Of a stretch of 64,000 nt of DNA, positions 10,505 through 22,683 are shown piece after piece. The DNA comes from Trichopria drosophilae (lineage: Eukaryota; Arthropoda; Insecta; Hymenoptera; Diapriidae): the NCBI GenBank assembly GCA_030407085.1, contig CM059582.1:198818001-198882000 (forward strand), written 5' to 3'. Both the position numbers and the translations under genes were made by a program. Position 1 is the first letter of the stretch, and every line of letters starts with the position of its first letter. The notes below the pieces were generated by a model. That model searched no databases, was not told the origin of the DNA, and worked only from the letters and a program-made list of their open reading frames with translations.

Positions 10505-13500
10505 CTGAAACAGTTTTTCAAATTGTACATGTTAATAATGAAACTGCGGCCAGGAGTTCAGTACACCTATATTTTTATCGGCTTTGAGGTAATTCGATAT
10601 GAATATTAATGGCGTTACGATGACTATCATTAATTAATTTTACATGAAATCATCATGTTCGCTATAGTGGTTTTATATATGTTTTACTAGGATATTGAGC
10701 GTGTGATTAAGCGCAAAATACGCCCATCTTCGCGAGTTTAATTTACTAATAAATTTACTAAGTTAATAGGTTGGTAGGTCATTCTGTATAAATTTAGAAT
10801 TGATAAATATAAACCCTTCTAGAAACAGATTGGAATACTATCCGTTTAAATATATTGTATCATGTAGCCTCACACATCAAATTTTGAACGAACAACAACC
10901 GATTGAAAAAAAAATGGAAAGTGTTCATTCCAAAAGGTACAAACTTGCTATCATATTAAGTCCATTTTCTTCCAGTAGGGAAGTATAACAATAATATTTC
11001 AGACCCAACATTACTTTTGTTGAGAATGTTTTTTTTTTAGAATAAAGATGTACATATATGCGCATATCTCTAGAACTTTTAAACTTTGAGGTATACAAAT
11101 TTTCATTTTTATTTTTGAAGACACATGCTTAAAATTAATTTGGTTGTCTTCAGTGCCTGTTAAATTTTGGAAAACATCCCCCGAGATTCATTTCTAAGCA
11201 TTGTTATGATGCAGCTGTACACTGTTAAAAATGTATGGAAGCAAATTTCAAGAAAGACATTAAATTTCAAGTCATACATTAAATTCCATGACAGAGGGCA
11301 TTAGATTCCATGAATATGCACAAATATTAACTTCAGAGGACATAAATTTTATAATATACACAGATTTTTATGTGTATGAAATTCAAAGTATGACTTGAAA
11401 TTTAATGCCTGACTTGAAATTTGCTTCCAAACGTGTACATTAAATTTAATGCAATTTTTAACAGTGTAGGTTAGGTTTTTATAGAAAAAATTCTCAGAAT
11501 TTTTGTACGGAAATGTCCTGAAAAATTACCGTCCTGTCCCATAAACGCAGTGCATGTTGTTGGCAAAGTAAAATTTACATTGCTATGCTGAATTTGTCCA
11601 AAGTAACATGTAAAATTTCGGATCAAGAGCACAGTAAAAATTCCTGTGCCACAATACAGCAAAAATTCCTGTCCTACAATACAGTGAACTTCCTGGGTCA
11701 TAGCCTAGTAAAAATGTTTGGCTCACAGTTCATTCCAAAATGGAAACAAATCGAATGCAAACAGAAAATACGTGAAAATTTTGCACACGATCTCGTTTAT
11801 TGGGTATAGATGAAACAAATTGCAAGCCTACAAGTAATATCAATAGTTCTTAAAATCGTAAAAGCCTTATCGACATTTACTTTCAGCTGACAAGATATAT
11901 CAATGTTTGTTGTATATTATTTGTATGCAGGAAAAAAAATTCTATTTTACTTTCAACTTGAAAAAGTAATAATTATATTTTATTAAAATTTAAAGCAATA
12001 GGAAAAGGACTATTAATAACCGATTCACATATTCCTATCACCCTGTATAAATTGGCCAAACTTGTTAAAAAAAATTACTGCAACGAGAACAAAAACAGTT
12101 AATCACCAAACTACTCGGTTCGGACCAGTTCAGACCCGTACGTCGGACTACTCGGCCGCCATATTGGTGCTCTTTTGTTTTCACCGCAGTTAGACTCTGT
12201 AGCATTCGGATATGTTCGGAAACTTTCGCTTCCACTTCGAGAAGTGGCATAGTAAAAATAATGAAGCAACATATTATAAATTCTTCAAATATTGGGGATT
12301 ATTTGACTTGCACTAACTTAAAAACTCGATGTCCTGTAAATTTTACTGTGCTACACTGAACACTTCGACTAGCTCGTACATAAAAATATCTAGCCGTTAT
12401 TGCAAATATTCCTGTCCAGAAAAGCAATATTTCTTGTCTGTTGCTATAAATATTTCCGAAAAATCAAGTTGCACCCGTTTTCAGGTGAGTAGCACCGTAA
12501 TTTTTCAGGAAATTTGTTCTCCGTGTAGGGTAGACCCGGGCAAGATGGATACTTTAAGGGAAAATGAAAAAAACAATATACTAAATAACAATACAAATTT
12601 ATTGTTAAAAATTATTTTAACAGTAGACGAAACGTAACGAGAAAAAATTATGAAATTTTGAAGTGCTAAAAAATCGCCGAGTAAAACGGACACCCAAAAT
12701 AAAATAGATGCAATTTTATGTAATTTTAAACACAGTACAAATGAGATCTAGATGTACAGTACTGGCTGAGAAACGAAATAAAACTCAAAATCAGACATTG
12801 TTAAATATCCTTCACAGAAATTATTACTGGGGTTTTTCGAATAGATAATATCTTTTTATAAGTTAATGCGTTGTTTTTCTTTTAGTTCGTTAGCTAGGAG
12901 AAAATATCCTTAATTGTTGCAAAGTGCGTGGAACTAGTTTACATAAAGTGTGTCCGATGCTAAATACTTCATATTAGAAGAAATATAAGTGTATAACTAC
13001 GATTCTCTCTTTTTTTTATTTAACCCAAATTGACGCCTAAAACAGTTTTCTTTTTGAGATTAGTTCCATCCTGACAAGAACGGAAAAATTTGGGATCTGA
13101 TTTATGAAAAATAATCATAAATATTCTCATTAAGATATAATCCCCTTTCTAACATATAATTACTTCAAATGTGTTGTTAAACAAGATATAATAGATTAAG
13201 TACAGAAACGTCAATTTGAACAACATGTGACTTTCACTGGTTTCCATTATGATTCTCATATCAGGCACGATTTTTTGACTTCCTTACACTCTCAACTACA
13301 ACACATTTAAAGATTAGTATAAACGCTGTACTATATAAACTGAAAAAAACATTAAGAGTCAAGTACAAGAAATGATCAAAAAAGCCATTTAAAAACCCTC
13401 GCGGACTTTTAAAAGTTCTAGAGATTTGCCCATACAATACGTATAAATAACTGTTGACAGAAAATGCTCCAGTTTTAGAAATAAATATAAAAAGAAGGTT

Positions 13501-16500
13501 TTAACACTCCGGCACGAAACTCGAATTCGCGCCCTACTAGGACTACACCTTCGACCCCGGATTATCGAGTTCCACGCTCGCCATATAAGTGATATCGAAA
13601 AATCAATTCGTTTTTTTTTAATTTTAATGTAAATATAAAATGTGTATTTAAATAAAATATATATGACTTACATCAGGAGTTGTCAAAAATGCACCAGTAT
13701 TCTTTGGAGGATATCCAAATTTAAATCCTTCCGGTGATGTAAACTGAAAGCAAAGCATGCTACTTTATTGAATGTTATATTAAATGTGAAATTTTAATGA
13801 GACACACAGTGACGATGATGACGATTACGGTGACGATGATGGTGATGATCTTGATGATGACAACGTCGTAAAATGTCGTGAACGGTTCTAAATCAACCTT
13901 AATAATTTTAGAACGTAACGTATAAAATAAGATTCAGAAATGGTAGTTGACTTTCCGATGATTAGCAAAGTAAACAACTAACAAGTACATAACAATGGCT
14001 ACAGAAATCACATAGAAATATTGTAGAAAATTGTTAAATCTTACCCATTGTGCACTGTTACCAGTTGAATTATATTGACTTCTTCCGAACGGGTCAATGG
14101 AAGCCTGGAGCACGAAAAGCAAACATTTAATTATAATAAATTTGAAGTTTATATTATAGGTATTATAAATGTGATAGAAAAAAAGCTTACACCCGATCCA
14201 AAGATCAACTAATATACATTCATAATTTTAGAACGTAACGTATAAAATAAGATACAGAAATGGTAGTTGACTTTCTAATGATTAGCAAAGTAATCAACTA
14301 ACAAGTACATAACAATGGCTAAAGAAATCATATAGAAATATTGTAGAAAATTGTTAAATCTTACCCGTTGTGCACTGTTTCCAGTGGAATTATATTGACT
14401 GCTTCCGAACGCGACATTAGAAGCCTGAAGCACAAAAAACAAACATTTAATTATAATAAATTTGAAGTTTATATTATCGGTATTATAAATGTGATAGAAA
14501 AAAAGCTTAACCATTTAAAAAGTCCAAATAATGCAAAAACAACTTATTAAACAAAAAATAATCAATTTCTTCTTACGAAACTGTGAATGTTATTCTTTTA
14601 ATAAGTTTTGAGATAATCTTGTACCAAATTTATAACTTCTTAATTTGCTTCAATTACTTAAATTCGAATCGCGAAATGTAAATGAAAAATTATATTTCGT
14701 GAGTAAAGAGTACCTTGAAATATAACAATAAACTTCACATACTTACATTTGTGTTTGAAGTCGCAGAACCAAATACAGCAGAAGAAGGTGAGTCAGTCTA
14801 TAAAAAAATGATGCAAATCTAATTGTTTGGTTTCGAATTAATCCGAGTACAATAATTCGATTATCTTTGTTCACTATCGCAATCTTACCATTAGGACAGA
14901 GCAAGATCATTGCAATATTTTGAGAAATTTAAAAAAATAAAATATTACAAAACATGTATCCCTACTGAGAATCAAATCTGGGAAATTTGCAGCTACAGGA
15001 TGTAATCACAGCTATATTTCTTACTACAAATTATATACAAAATTACTCGCAGATAGAACGAGAACTTAATAATGATGTCAAAGTTCCTTTTTTCTTGGTT
15101 TTTGTTCAAAACAATTAGTAACTGAATGGTTAGGTATTTAAGTACTTCCTGATTACAATTCCTAAAAACGTGTAAAAAATATTTGGGAGTATTGAAACCG
15201 GAACCAACACAACTATCTATAGCTTGCTCCATATATGACTTTAAAAGATCAACAAACCATATGGAGACAATGTTGTATCCCTGATTTTCGCCTATTAAAT
15301 ATTAAAATAAATTAAAAAGAACTAGTCCCTGGAATATGTTTTTATATTTCGTGCTTTCAGTATCCGGTTTCCTAAATATTAAAAGTATCTCGGAATTACT
15401 CACATAAGAAAGGGAGAAGTCCCCATGATGCGGACATCGATTTATTATTATCAAACATTTTTAACATTTTCTCAATCATAACATTTTAGTAAAAAAGATG
15501 CATGAAAATAATTAATAACTCTCACCTTCGGGGGGCCTCCAAAATTCTGTTGTGAAACTTGGTCTGGACAACCAAAAGTGTGAGATTTCGCTGGAGGTGC
15601 CTGATAAAAAAATTTATATTAAGTTTATAATTTCAGACATATTTATAATAAACAAATGCCTTCGTATTCTGAGATGGAAAATAAATGTTATCAAAAATAA
15701 CAATATTACATGCAATGTTTGTAAGAAAATAACATTCAATTACAGTTTCAGGCGTTTAGTAAACGAAGATTTATAATATTTCAATGAACAATGGAGATAA
15801 TTGATAACTTTTACCTTCGGCTGACCTTCAAATCCATGTTCTGAGACGGTGGGGGCAAAACCAAAAATGGCAGACGGTTGTGCTGGAGGATCCTAATTTG
15901 TGGAAAATATTCTTTATTGTTAAAAGCCCAGATATCTACTCGAGCGGAAAATTATTCAGGCTGGATTCAGATCCTGATCATGAAGCCTCTGAACATAATC
16001 AGGTCTTGTCATGTTTTATCAGGCCCTGGCATATCGTGTAACGCTTTTTCCATTAAGGCCATGATCAGGCAAATGTACAGGATCTGATCAGGACCTTACA
16101 ATGCCCAATATTTGCATGCACTCCAATAAATTTCATGGTGAAAATATTTACAATAGTATTACGAAACAACAAATTAATTTTTATTGATTGATTGCTATCT
16201 GACAAGTAAAAAGGCTGCAAATTAAATAAATATTATTTACATATATAAACGAATCGTATACATATCCATCACATACAATGTGTAAAATATGCTGTCGAAA
16301 CGTTCCTACAATTAGTAGGCTAATATACAAAATAGAAATACCTAGAATTTCCTTAACAGGAATGAAGTAGATGCGCGATCACGCCTAGTGGCGACTGAAC
16401 GAATTACATAAAATTTAGAAGTTAAAAAATTCAGACGTCCTTATCAGGCTCTGAGCAGGCTCTCTGATATGCCCCTGATTTGAAATGTCTAAAGCAGTTA

Positions 16501-16899
16501 GCGCTTCCCGGAAATTGAAAATAAGGCAAGCCTTATCAATTCATGGCTTGGTCTTGATATGGAAATTCACAGGCTTCCCTGTATCAGTTATACTTTATTT
16601 TAACATAATCAGGGTTTAATCAGGTCATATTCAGGCGAACCTGATCAGGATAACTTACTGGAACCTGATCATGTCCTGATCTGGGTACATTCAGGAGTAT
16701 CTGATCAGGAATGCCTTACTGAAGCCTGATCAGGCTCTGGTACATATTTAGGCTGCTTGAATAAATTTCCGCTCCGGTACCACCATGTGTTGTAATAATA
16801 AATATTCAGCTATAATGTACTAAATGAAAGCAGTATTCTGAATAAACTTACGGCTACAACAGACTCGTTTGATGATGATTGTCCCAGTTTGCCGAACAT
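9446..16899 (-). CDS. FG-repeat / MATH / BTB-POZ protein, eight coding exons, 500 aa (gene span with introns)
   Basis: Eight exons were found by splice signals and frame: 16899-16852, 15892-15815, 15600-15526, 14797-14747, 14424-14365, 14104-14045, 13743-13672 and 10504-9446. All internal junctions are phase 0, with GT donors and AG acceptors. The product is 500 residues. Residues 1-148 hold eight FG dipeptides in a Ser/Pro/Gln/Asn-rich, probably disordered tail resembling nucleoporin FG repeats. A MATH domain follows at about 169-297 (RYTWVIPNL), then BTB/POZ at about 331-438 (SDISVVVGEVKFPAHSAILS) and a BACK-like helical end. MATH-BTB proteins such as SPOP present substrates to Cullin-3 ubiquitin ligases. 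The FG tail is not part of that family's usual layout and could steer the protein to FG-rich condensates or the nuclear pore (inference). Further microexons in the 3.1-kb last intron cannot be excluded. Confidence 0.7.
11220..11466. mobile_element. TA-flanked MITE with CACTGTTAAAAAT ends, in the last intron of the FG-MATH-BTB gene
   Basis: It starts CACTGTTAAAAATGTATGG and ends in the inverse of CACTGTTAAAAATTGC. TA flanks it at 11218-11219 and 11467-11468. The inner arms pair over GGAAGCAAATTTCAAG. No coding content. The ends and TA target fit a Tc1/mariner-mobilised MITE. Confidence 0.75.
13508..13582 (-). repeat. tRNA-like / SINE-like fragment, copy 1
   Basis: The minus strand reads GAGCGTGGAACTCGATAATC, then GGGCGCGAATTCGAGTT. 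A second copy with the same framework is at 43561-43633. The framework vaguely resembles pol III A and B boxes, but the cloverleaf does not close, so it is not called a tRNA. Confidence 0.35.
13672..13743 (-). CDS. Coding exon 7 (24 aa, one FG)
   Basis: Acceptor TTTGCTTTCAG, donor GTAAGTCAT, both in phase 0. It encodes FTSPEGFKFGYPPKN followed by TGAFLTTPD. It is the last FG-bearing exon before the 3.1-kb intron. Confidence 0.6.
13809..13864. repeat. Imperfect GAT/GAC trinucleotide microsatellite
   Basis: Consists of GATGATGACGATTACGGTGA and similar imperfect units, within the intron between exons 6 and 7. Confidence 0.7.
14045..14104 (-). CDS. Coding exon 6 (20 aa, one FG), duplicate of exon 5
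   Basis: Acceptor TCGTGCTCCAG, donor GTAAGATT, both in phase 0. It encodes ASIDPFGRSQYNSTGNSAQW, sharing 15 of 20 residues with exon 5. The frame is intact in both copies, so the duplication was tolerated. Confidence 0.65.
14365..14424 (-). CDS. Coding exon 5 (20 aa, one FG), member of a duplicated exon pair
   Basis: Acceptor TTGTGCTTCAG, donor GTAAGATT, both in phase 0. It encodes ASNVAFGSSQYNSTGNSAQR. It is nearly identical to exon 6, and the flanking introns are duplicated with it. Confidence 0.65.
14747..14797 (-). CDS. Coding exon 4 (17 aa, one FG)
   Basis: Acceptor TTTTTATAG, donor GTAAGTATG, both in phase 0. It encodes TDSPSSAVFGSATSNTN, a typical short Ser/Thr-rich FG spacer. Confidence 0.6.
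15526..15600 (-). CDS. Coding exon 3 (25 aa, two FG)
   Basis: Acceptor TTTTATCAG, donor GTGAGAG, both in phase 0. It starts APPAKSHTFG and contains NFGGPPK at its end. Its start (APPA) parallels DPPA of exon 2. Confidence 0.65.
15815..15892 (-). CDS. Coding exon 2 (26 aa, one FG)
   Basis: Acceptor CAAATTAG, donor GTAAAA, both in phase 0. It encodes SAIFGFAPTVSEHGF among its 26 residues and ends in QPK, like the PPK ending of exon 3. That likeness hints that exons 2 and 3 are old duplicates. Confidence 0.65.
15942..16774. mobile_element. Inverted-repeat element with internal CCTGATCAGG words, in intron 1
   Basis: The left end GAGCGGAAAATTATTCAGGC pairs with the right end GGAGCGGAAATTTATTCAAG read on the minus strand. 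The two 300-base sides are packed with TGATCAGG/CCTGATCA words (at least seven), themselves palindromic. The middle is plain AT-rich sequence. It is non-coding, about 830 bases, and resembles a non-autonomous DNA transposon with subterminal repeats. Confidence 0.65.
16852..16899 (-). CDS. Coding exon 1 of the FG-MATH-BTB gene
   Basis: The ATG at 16899-16897 opens MFGKLGQSSSNESVVA (16 residues), with the first FG at residues 2-3. It ends at a GTAAGT donor (16851 leftward). An acceptor-like TTATTTCTAG precedes the 5' UTR part at 16921. The start is chosen because it is the first ATG after that acceptor and is in frame with every downstream exon. Confidence 0.65.
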
Positions 16900-16921
16900 T
16901 TTGAATTTTCGACTTTTCTTC
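16900..16921 (-). other. 5' UTR part of the ATG exon, FG-MATH-BTB gene
   Basis: GAAGAAAAGTCGAAAATTCAAA lies between the TTATTTCTAG acceptor and the ATG. This implies an upstream non-coding exon, for which 19479 leftward provides a candidate donor. Confidence 0.45.
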
Positions 16922-16924
16922 CTA

Positions 16925-18354
16925 GAAATAAGAAATCAACGATGATCATAACTGTTAAAACTAATTTTGTTATTCCCAACAATGCATCACAAAAATATTC
17001 CGTTTGATAATCAGGTGTTGTAACATCATAATGTAGATTATATAATATAATACTATACTTTTTGTCATATTCCTCATTATAGAAACGAACATTTGTTCAG
17101 CATAAGAATAAATCTATATGTGCTGTGATGAATTAACCGGGACATGTCCGCAAATGCAATATGTGGTTGTATTAATTGTATCTGGGGGTTTTCCCAAAAC
17201 TCTTTTTCCCCTCTCATTCGTCCTAAAACTTTATAGAACTTCTAAAATACCAACAACAATCTATATCGAATATCACACGATAATACATTCATCCACAAAT
17301 GCAATACAAATTTATGTCCGTTGATTTCCGCGTCAAGAAAACTATATTTTTCTAAGGAGTGTAACATGCGATGAACGTCAAATAAACATATGTAAAACCT
17401 GAATTCTTCAAACCTTTATAACTTTGTAAATATAACAGATAGACAGATTTCTTTTTTTAAGAATTGTACGGAAATTTGTCTACTCGAACTCGTTTTCTCA
17501 GATTTTTCCGTCCACATTTGTAGAATAATATAATCAACAATATTTGAAAGTTGAAACAAATTGTACTAAATATTTTCTTTAAAACGCACGTTCAAAAGGC
17601 TCTAACTTCGGAACGAAATGAGATAAAGCAATGTTTTTTTTTTAGTTTTACAGATAATTTTGTATGCTTTAATTTATTCTTGAGTTACTTTATCACAGGA
17701 TGCCTGAGACAAATTATATTTACGGAAAATTAAAAAAAAAAGTTTTTTTGTAAATATTTCGAGTTTTATAAAAGTAATAAAAACCTTTCGGGATTATCTT
17801 TCTAGAGTCAAAATCTAAACGTTCATGTAAAAAGAGCTAGATCTAACCGTTATTTTGATGAAAATATTTACAATAACCTTAAGAAATATATGCGAAAAAT
17901 CAAGATATTTCGAGTTTTCCTCTATCGATTATTTTAATTTACGGCTTAAAATAATCGCGAGACAAATCTGAAAATATGCCTACAAAAAACCACGAGGTGC
18001 AAGAACTTTTGGGTTGAACTCAATCGAAGCTCACCGTGATTGCGTTCAGAAAATGTGTGCAACTGTTATCGGTTCAGCGTTTATTAGAAAACGAGCTTAT
18101 AATGAGAATAGATATTGACAACAGTTTCATAACAATAGTTAGGCACACAAGTCACGAAATACGGGTGCTGCACTATCGGAGCTGCTGCTCAACAGATTCC
18201 CTTAACCTACTGTTTTGTTAATAAGAACTTTTTTCACATTCGTAGGAATTTTACTAATTGTTGCAAGTATACAAAAGAAAAAAAAATGTATCTTTCATGT
18301 TTTTTAAAACGTGCGCGTGCCTAAGAACTTTTCTCACGTGCCATTTTCACATAA
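16925..18354. other. Probable first-intron DNA with no recognised feature
   Basis: If the exon at 19479 is real, this is intron. It is AT-rich, and its open frames are short and unlike known proteins. Confidence 0.35.
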
Positions 18355-18845
18355 CACTTAAAAAAATGTCTTTTATCAGTTACAATACCGTGTCTTTTAA
18401 ATCGATTTCTTATACCCCGTAAAAGAAATCTTGAAATTACTGAAACCCCATATGTTATTCACAAAATTCTTAGTCTTTTAACATTTACTTATTATCGGGT
18501 ATAAGATACTCTATTAAATTCTCATTTTTTAAAAGAATGTTTTATCTGGCTAAAAGAATAGATATTTTAGAATTTTAAAAATACTAGTTTTTTATAGGTT
18601 AGAATCTGTATTATATCATGTAAAAAATATCGTCTTTTAACGTGATATTTATATCAGAAAAATTATCCAAACAGTTGTTTGAAATTCTTAAAGATCCGCG
18701 CAAAATTTTCTTGCCTTTTCCCGAATTCTTGTTTATACCGACTACGAGATGTTTTAAAAAACTTGGTCTTTTAACCTGTAAAAGAAATATTTTTGTCCCT
18801 ATATTTAAAAGACTCTTTTTTCTGGGGTATTGGAATTCCAATACG
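18355..18845. mobile_element. DNA element copy 1 (inner ends TATACCCCGTAAAAG / CTTTT..GGGGTATT)
   Basis: TCTTATACCCCGTAAAAGAA at about 18409 and AAGACTCTTTTTTCTGGGGT at the right form imperfect inverted ends. TCTTTTAAC-type words recur between them. The sequence is collinear with the element at 22684-23788 but lacks that copy's middle. It has no coding capacity. Confidence 0.6.
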
Positions 18846-19478
18846 AGAGAGGAATAGACGAGAAAGTATACGGAATTGATATTTTGCATTGTTTCTTTCT
18901 AGTAGCGTATTGTTTAGCCGGGATTTTTATTCGAATTCATACTATTTTATACGACCTGTAATTCCAAAATTGAATTCATTCGATCTTATACGATACCGTA
19001 CTTAACGCATTCCAAAAATTGATTTGTTTCGGCTTAGAATAACTTTAAATTCTGTCAATTTAATCGAAGAATTAATTATATCGTTTTCCGTATGTCATAA
19101 TTCTCGAAGTGTTGTTTTAGAGTTTTGAGTTCAAATCATTCGATAATCCAAAGTAATCGTTTCTTTGAGGTTATGTGCAGCGTATATAATACACTCGCAT
19201 GCGTAACTGAAAGAGCGGGAAAGAAACTTAATTCGTTCTAAATCGTACACAGTTTTTTCGTATACTTTTTGGTTGGATTGTCATTTACTTCGAAGTTTAC
19301 TGAACTACAAAAATATAAACATTCGGTAATGTTTTTATTTTCATTGAGATGTGCGTCAAATAAAGTCACTTCGTACGCGCAGGGAATTAAATAATATTAT
19401 TCACTTCTCGCGTAATATAATTGCAAGTCGTATTAAACCCGTTTATCCATTTTGTATTAAATATATAAACTGACTTAC

Positions 19479-19610
19479 CTATTATTAAGCAAAAGTTATG
19501 TCGTATACTAAATCACTCTGCTGGACAACCTTCACGACCTTGCATGCAATGTTTTCTTCGTGTGACTAACCACCACTAACGACTGAACTCAGCCATGAGT
19601 GTCACGGGTG
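19479..19610 (-). other. Candidate non-coding first exon of the FG-MATH-BTB gene
   Basis: The minus strand has a strong donor (TAATAG then GTAAGTCAG at 19478). It is preceded by about 120 bases of higher-GC sequence with no long frame. It would splice to the acceptor at 16922. The start of transcription is not visible. Confidence 0.4.
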
Positions 19611-19800
19611 CCACGACACACAACATAAACACGTGATCAGATATTATGAGCGCTGATTGGATCACGTGTTTAACTAGCATTTTACGATTGGTTGCAATCC
19701 GTTACGGTTAGGTTATGACTGCTCCCAATCACGTCACTGTCAACCTTATATGTAGTGTAGCGAGATGGTCGGTGAAGATGTAAACATAGCAATGCGGCCG
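19611..19800. promoter_or_regulatory. Possible promoter region, CACGTG-containing
   Basis: Less AT-rich than its surroundings. It holds two CACGTG/ATCACGTG motifs (near 19630 and 19662) and CCAATCACGTCA near 19727, arranged between the candidate first exon and non-coding DNA. Its role is inferred from position only. Confidence 0.3.
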
Positions 19801-22683
19801 TAAAGTGGCGGGCACTTTGAATAGAAAAGACTTACAAAAATTAAATCTTAACATGATGGAAAATAAATATTAAATATTCCAGTGGAAATGGATAAGTTAT
19901 GTGCAAAATTTTGATTGTTTAATTTTAGAATTGTTCGAATAATAAAGAATTGATGTTTTCTATTGAAAAGTTTTTTATTGTAAAATTCCGAATTTCTTTA
20001 CATTAACTTTTAACACAAAATTGGTCATAAATTACGAATATAATTATTGTACATATGTTATACATTTTCTATTGTTAGGTATATTATTATTTATTACGTG
20101 CATTTAATTACATACATGCCTATTACCTATTACACAGGTCTACAAAAAAGAGGGTCTTGGATGTTGTTGGGGAGCGGTGGGTCATTTCCGACGTAATTGT
20201 ATAAGTAGAATCCAAACTCGAAGTCAGAATTGGTCCATCACGGTTTTTGAGAAATTTGAGATCATGTACTCGAAAAACGCGTTATTCTGCTATGTTTGAG
20301 GTTACGTACAGGACGCAACAATTTTATTTGACCTTCTGTACTATTTGCATCTTTTAGTACTACCGTTACCCTTCAAAATGAGGTTTGATTAGATCACCTA
20401 AGATTTTTTCATACAAAGTTTCGGCCATTTTGTAATTACGAGATATATTCCATTAACGTTATCAAAAAAAACAGTCACAATACTGAAACGTGATTTTAGT
20501 TATTAGTATCCACATTTTATATAGTTGTTTATGTTTATATAGGTTTCATGACATTGAATTTGACCTTGAGCTTGTTCTCCAAGAGCATTTCAGGGAAAAT
20601 TTTGCAATTTCTTTGTATTCTTCATTTCAATTCACTTGAAGGAATTAACCAGTTGTACTTGAATTCTTGTAAATATACGCAGTTAATGATGCCCTCTTCT
20701 ATCCATTCAAATTCTCTGTAATTACTAGAACAATTTCAGTTGCAATTCTTTATTGTATAACCTACTTGGAAACTAAAAGGATCAAGAATCCGAATTGGAA
20801 GGATTTGGAAGAATTGAAATGTTGTATTCTTTTTAATTAATTTTCGTTTACTGGGATCATTCTTGTAAAGTCGTATTTTTAAGATATGTTGAGTGTGTAA
20901 AGATTCCGTAGTCATATATATAATTTTAAATAAGGCTATGTAAGTTTCATTTCTGGAATAGAAAGAATGGAAATAAATTCGTATTTTTAATTGATCTCCA
21001 TCAATTTCAATACTTTTCCCAGTAAACTAAAATGAATTTAGTCGTCAAGAATCCTAATTCAGAGTCATAAATACGAATTCATTTCAATTCCGCAACATTG
21101 GGCATGAATAAAAACGAATTCCTGGTTTCGGTTCTGAATTCGGATTCTTGACGTTTGAATTCTTTCTTTTACTGCGTTCAGCGGTCAATATTTCAATTGA
21201 AAGAATTTAGATTCTTGAATTTTTTTAATTCTTTTGTTTTTAATGGGTAATCATGCTAGTTAGATATGAGGAAGCTTAAAAAGAACTGCGATTACGTATG
21301 AATAGTATCAAAAGGTGTTATTCTTTCATAACAAACGCAATCTATGTAACAAATTTTATAAACTAATTTTGCTATATATGGATTCGTGGGTTTACAGACA
21401 AATAGTTTGAGTGATATACAGTCACATCATTTTTGTAGTAAAATTAACTATATTATGTATCCTGTAAAATAATTTCATTTAAAATAATGTTTATCGCAAT
21501 GAAGTAGAATGTGAATACTATTATTACCGTTTTCTTGTATTCATTGAACTACCTTTGGATTTTAATGAGAAATATAAAAGCTTGAAATCGAAGTGACCAA
21601 CCAAAAGATTCATTTTCCATCGCAACATTTGTATGCAAAACAATTGAGAATGCTGAGGGAGTAGACAATTCTAAAATCCCTGTTGATGTATATTTATCAA
21701 CGGCTTCCCGATCAGCGACATCGAAAACGGGGGAATACCAAATTTGAGCTTGTGCGAGTTACTTACAAATTCAGTCTGCCATATTGAATTCAGAATATTT
21801 GTTGACGGATTCGTGATCAGTAACTTAAAATACCCCGAGTAACAAATTTTACCTGTTTTCCGTGTAAAGAAATATGTTCGGTTCGAAGATATAATTTTTT
21901 GTCAGGATTTACCTCCCTGCTCTGGAACCTTAAATTCCAAAAAAAAAGAACGGCAATGCCTTAAAGGTCGTCACTTGCCGTTTTTTCTACATTTTATATA
22001 TTTAAATGGCCTCAGGTTGATTTTAACTATGTGCCAGCAAAAAAAATTGTTTTCTTAAAGCGTAAAGTTAAAAGTTCTGTGTATTTTACCCTATATATTC
22101 AAACGCAAAACTGAAGAACACTGGAAACTAGCAAAAAGCGATATTTTCCCCTCATTTACAAAATATATTGAGGTAAACAAATGTAAAATGTTGTGCAATT
22201 TTAATAAAAAATAAGTATTTACCAAAATTTACTTCCATTACTTGTTGCTTTTCCCATGGGCATTTTGGTCTAAGAAAGTAATAAATGTTATCAAACCGAA
22301 ACCACTGCTTCTTAAACAGTTACTGTGAATTATTTTTATTTGGCACTCGAGGTTTACTTAAATATCTCTAAGCGTCTACCCGAACACCATTAACACAGAT
22401 GTTGGTCCATCTTGGCAATGGTCATTACATTTTGATATAAGGCTTGTTGAAAAGTAGAAATTATATTACTTTTTTTAGACTCTTGAATTTAGATACCTCA
22501 GTGGAGGAGTAGGAAAAAAGAACATAAATTGTAACCAATTGCACATTGTTTTCCGTGGTCCACTGAGTGATCGAAACTGCTATCACGTGGTCTGTAGCGA
22601 CAAAAAATATAATTTTGAAAAGTCCGTACACTTCACCTAGAATTTTTTTTCATCCTGAGAGTGGACTATCCAGATGCGTGATT
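19801..22683. other. Intergenic DNA; one weak inverted repeat
   Basis: No coding feature was recognised. CGTTTACTGGGA near 20849 and TCCCAGTAAACT near 21017 face each other, among repeated GAATT/AAGAATC words at 20640-21240. This suggests a decayed inverted-repeat element. Confidence 0.35.

Larger units (their letters stand above)
13902..14515. repeat. 320-base tandem duplication carrying FG exons 5 and 6
   Basis: The interval from about 13905 recurs at an offset of 320 bases from about 14225, for example TTTAGAACGTAACGTATAAA and GAAAAAAAGCTTA in both. Intron sequence is nearly as similar as exon sequence, which indicates a recent duplication of a whole exon with its flanks. Confidence 0.85.

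Noticed and set aside
12065..12250. Minus-strand frame in a CG-richer patch as an extra exon of the FG-MATH-BTB gene
   Set aside because: It has no FG dipeptide and no phase-0 acceptor and donor pair around it, and adding it would not be needed for frame.
18611..18889. Overlapping frames on both strands in the 18.4-kb element
   Set aside because: They arise from inverted-repeat DNA. The second copy does not keep the frame.
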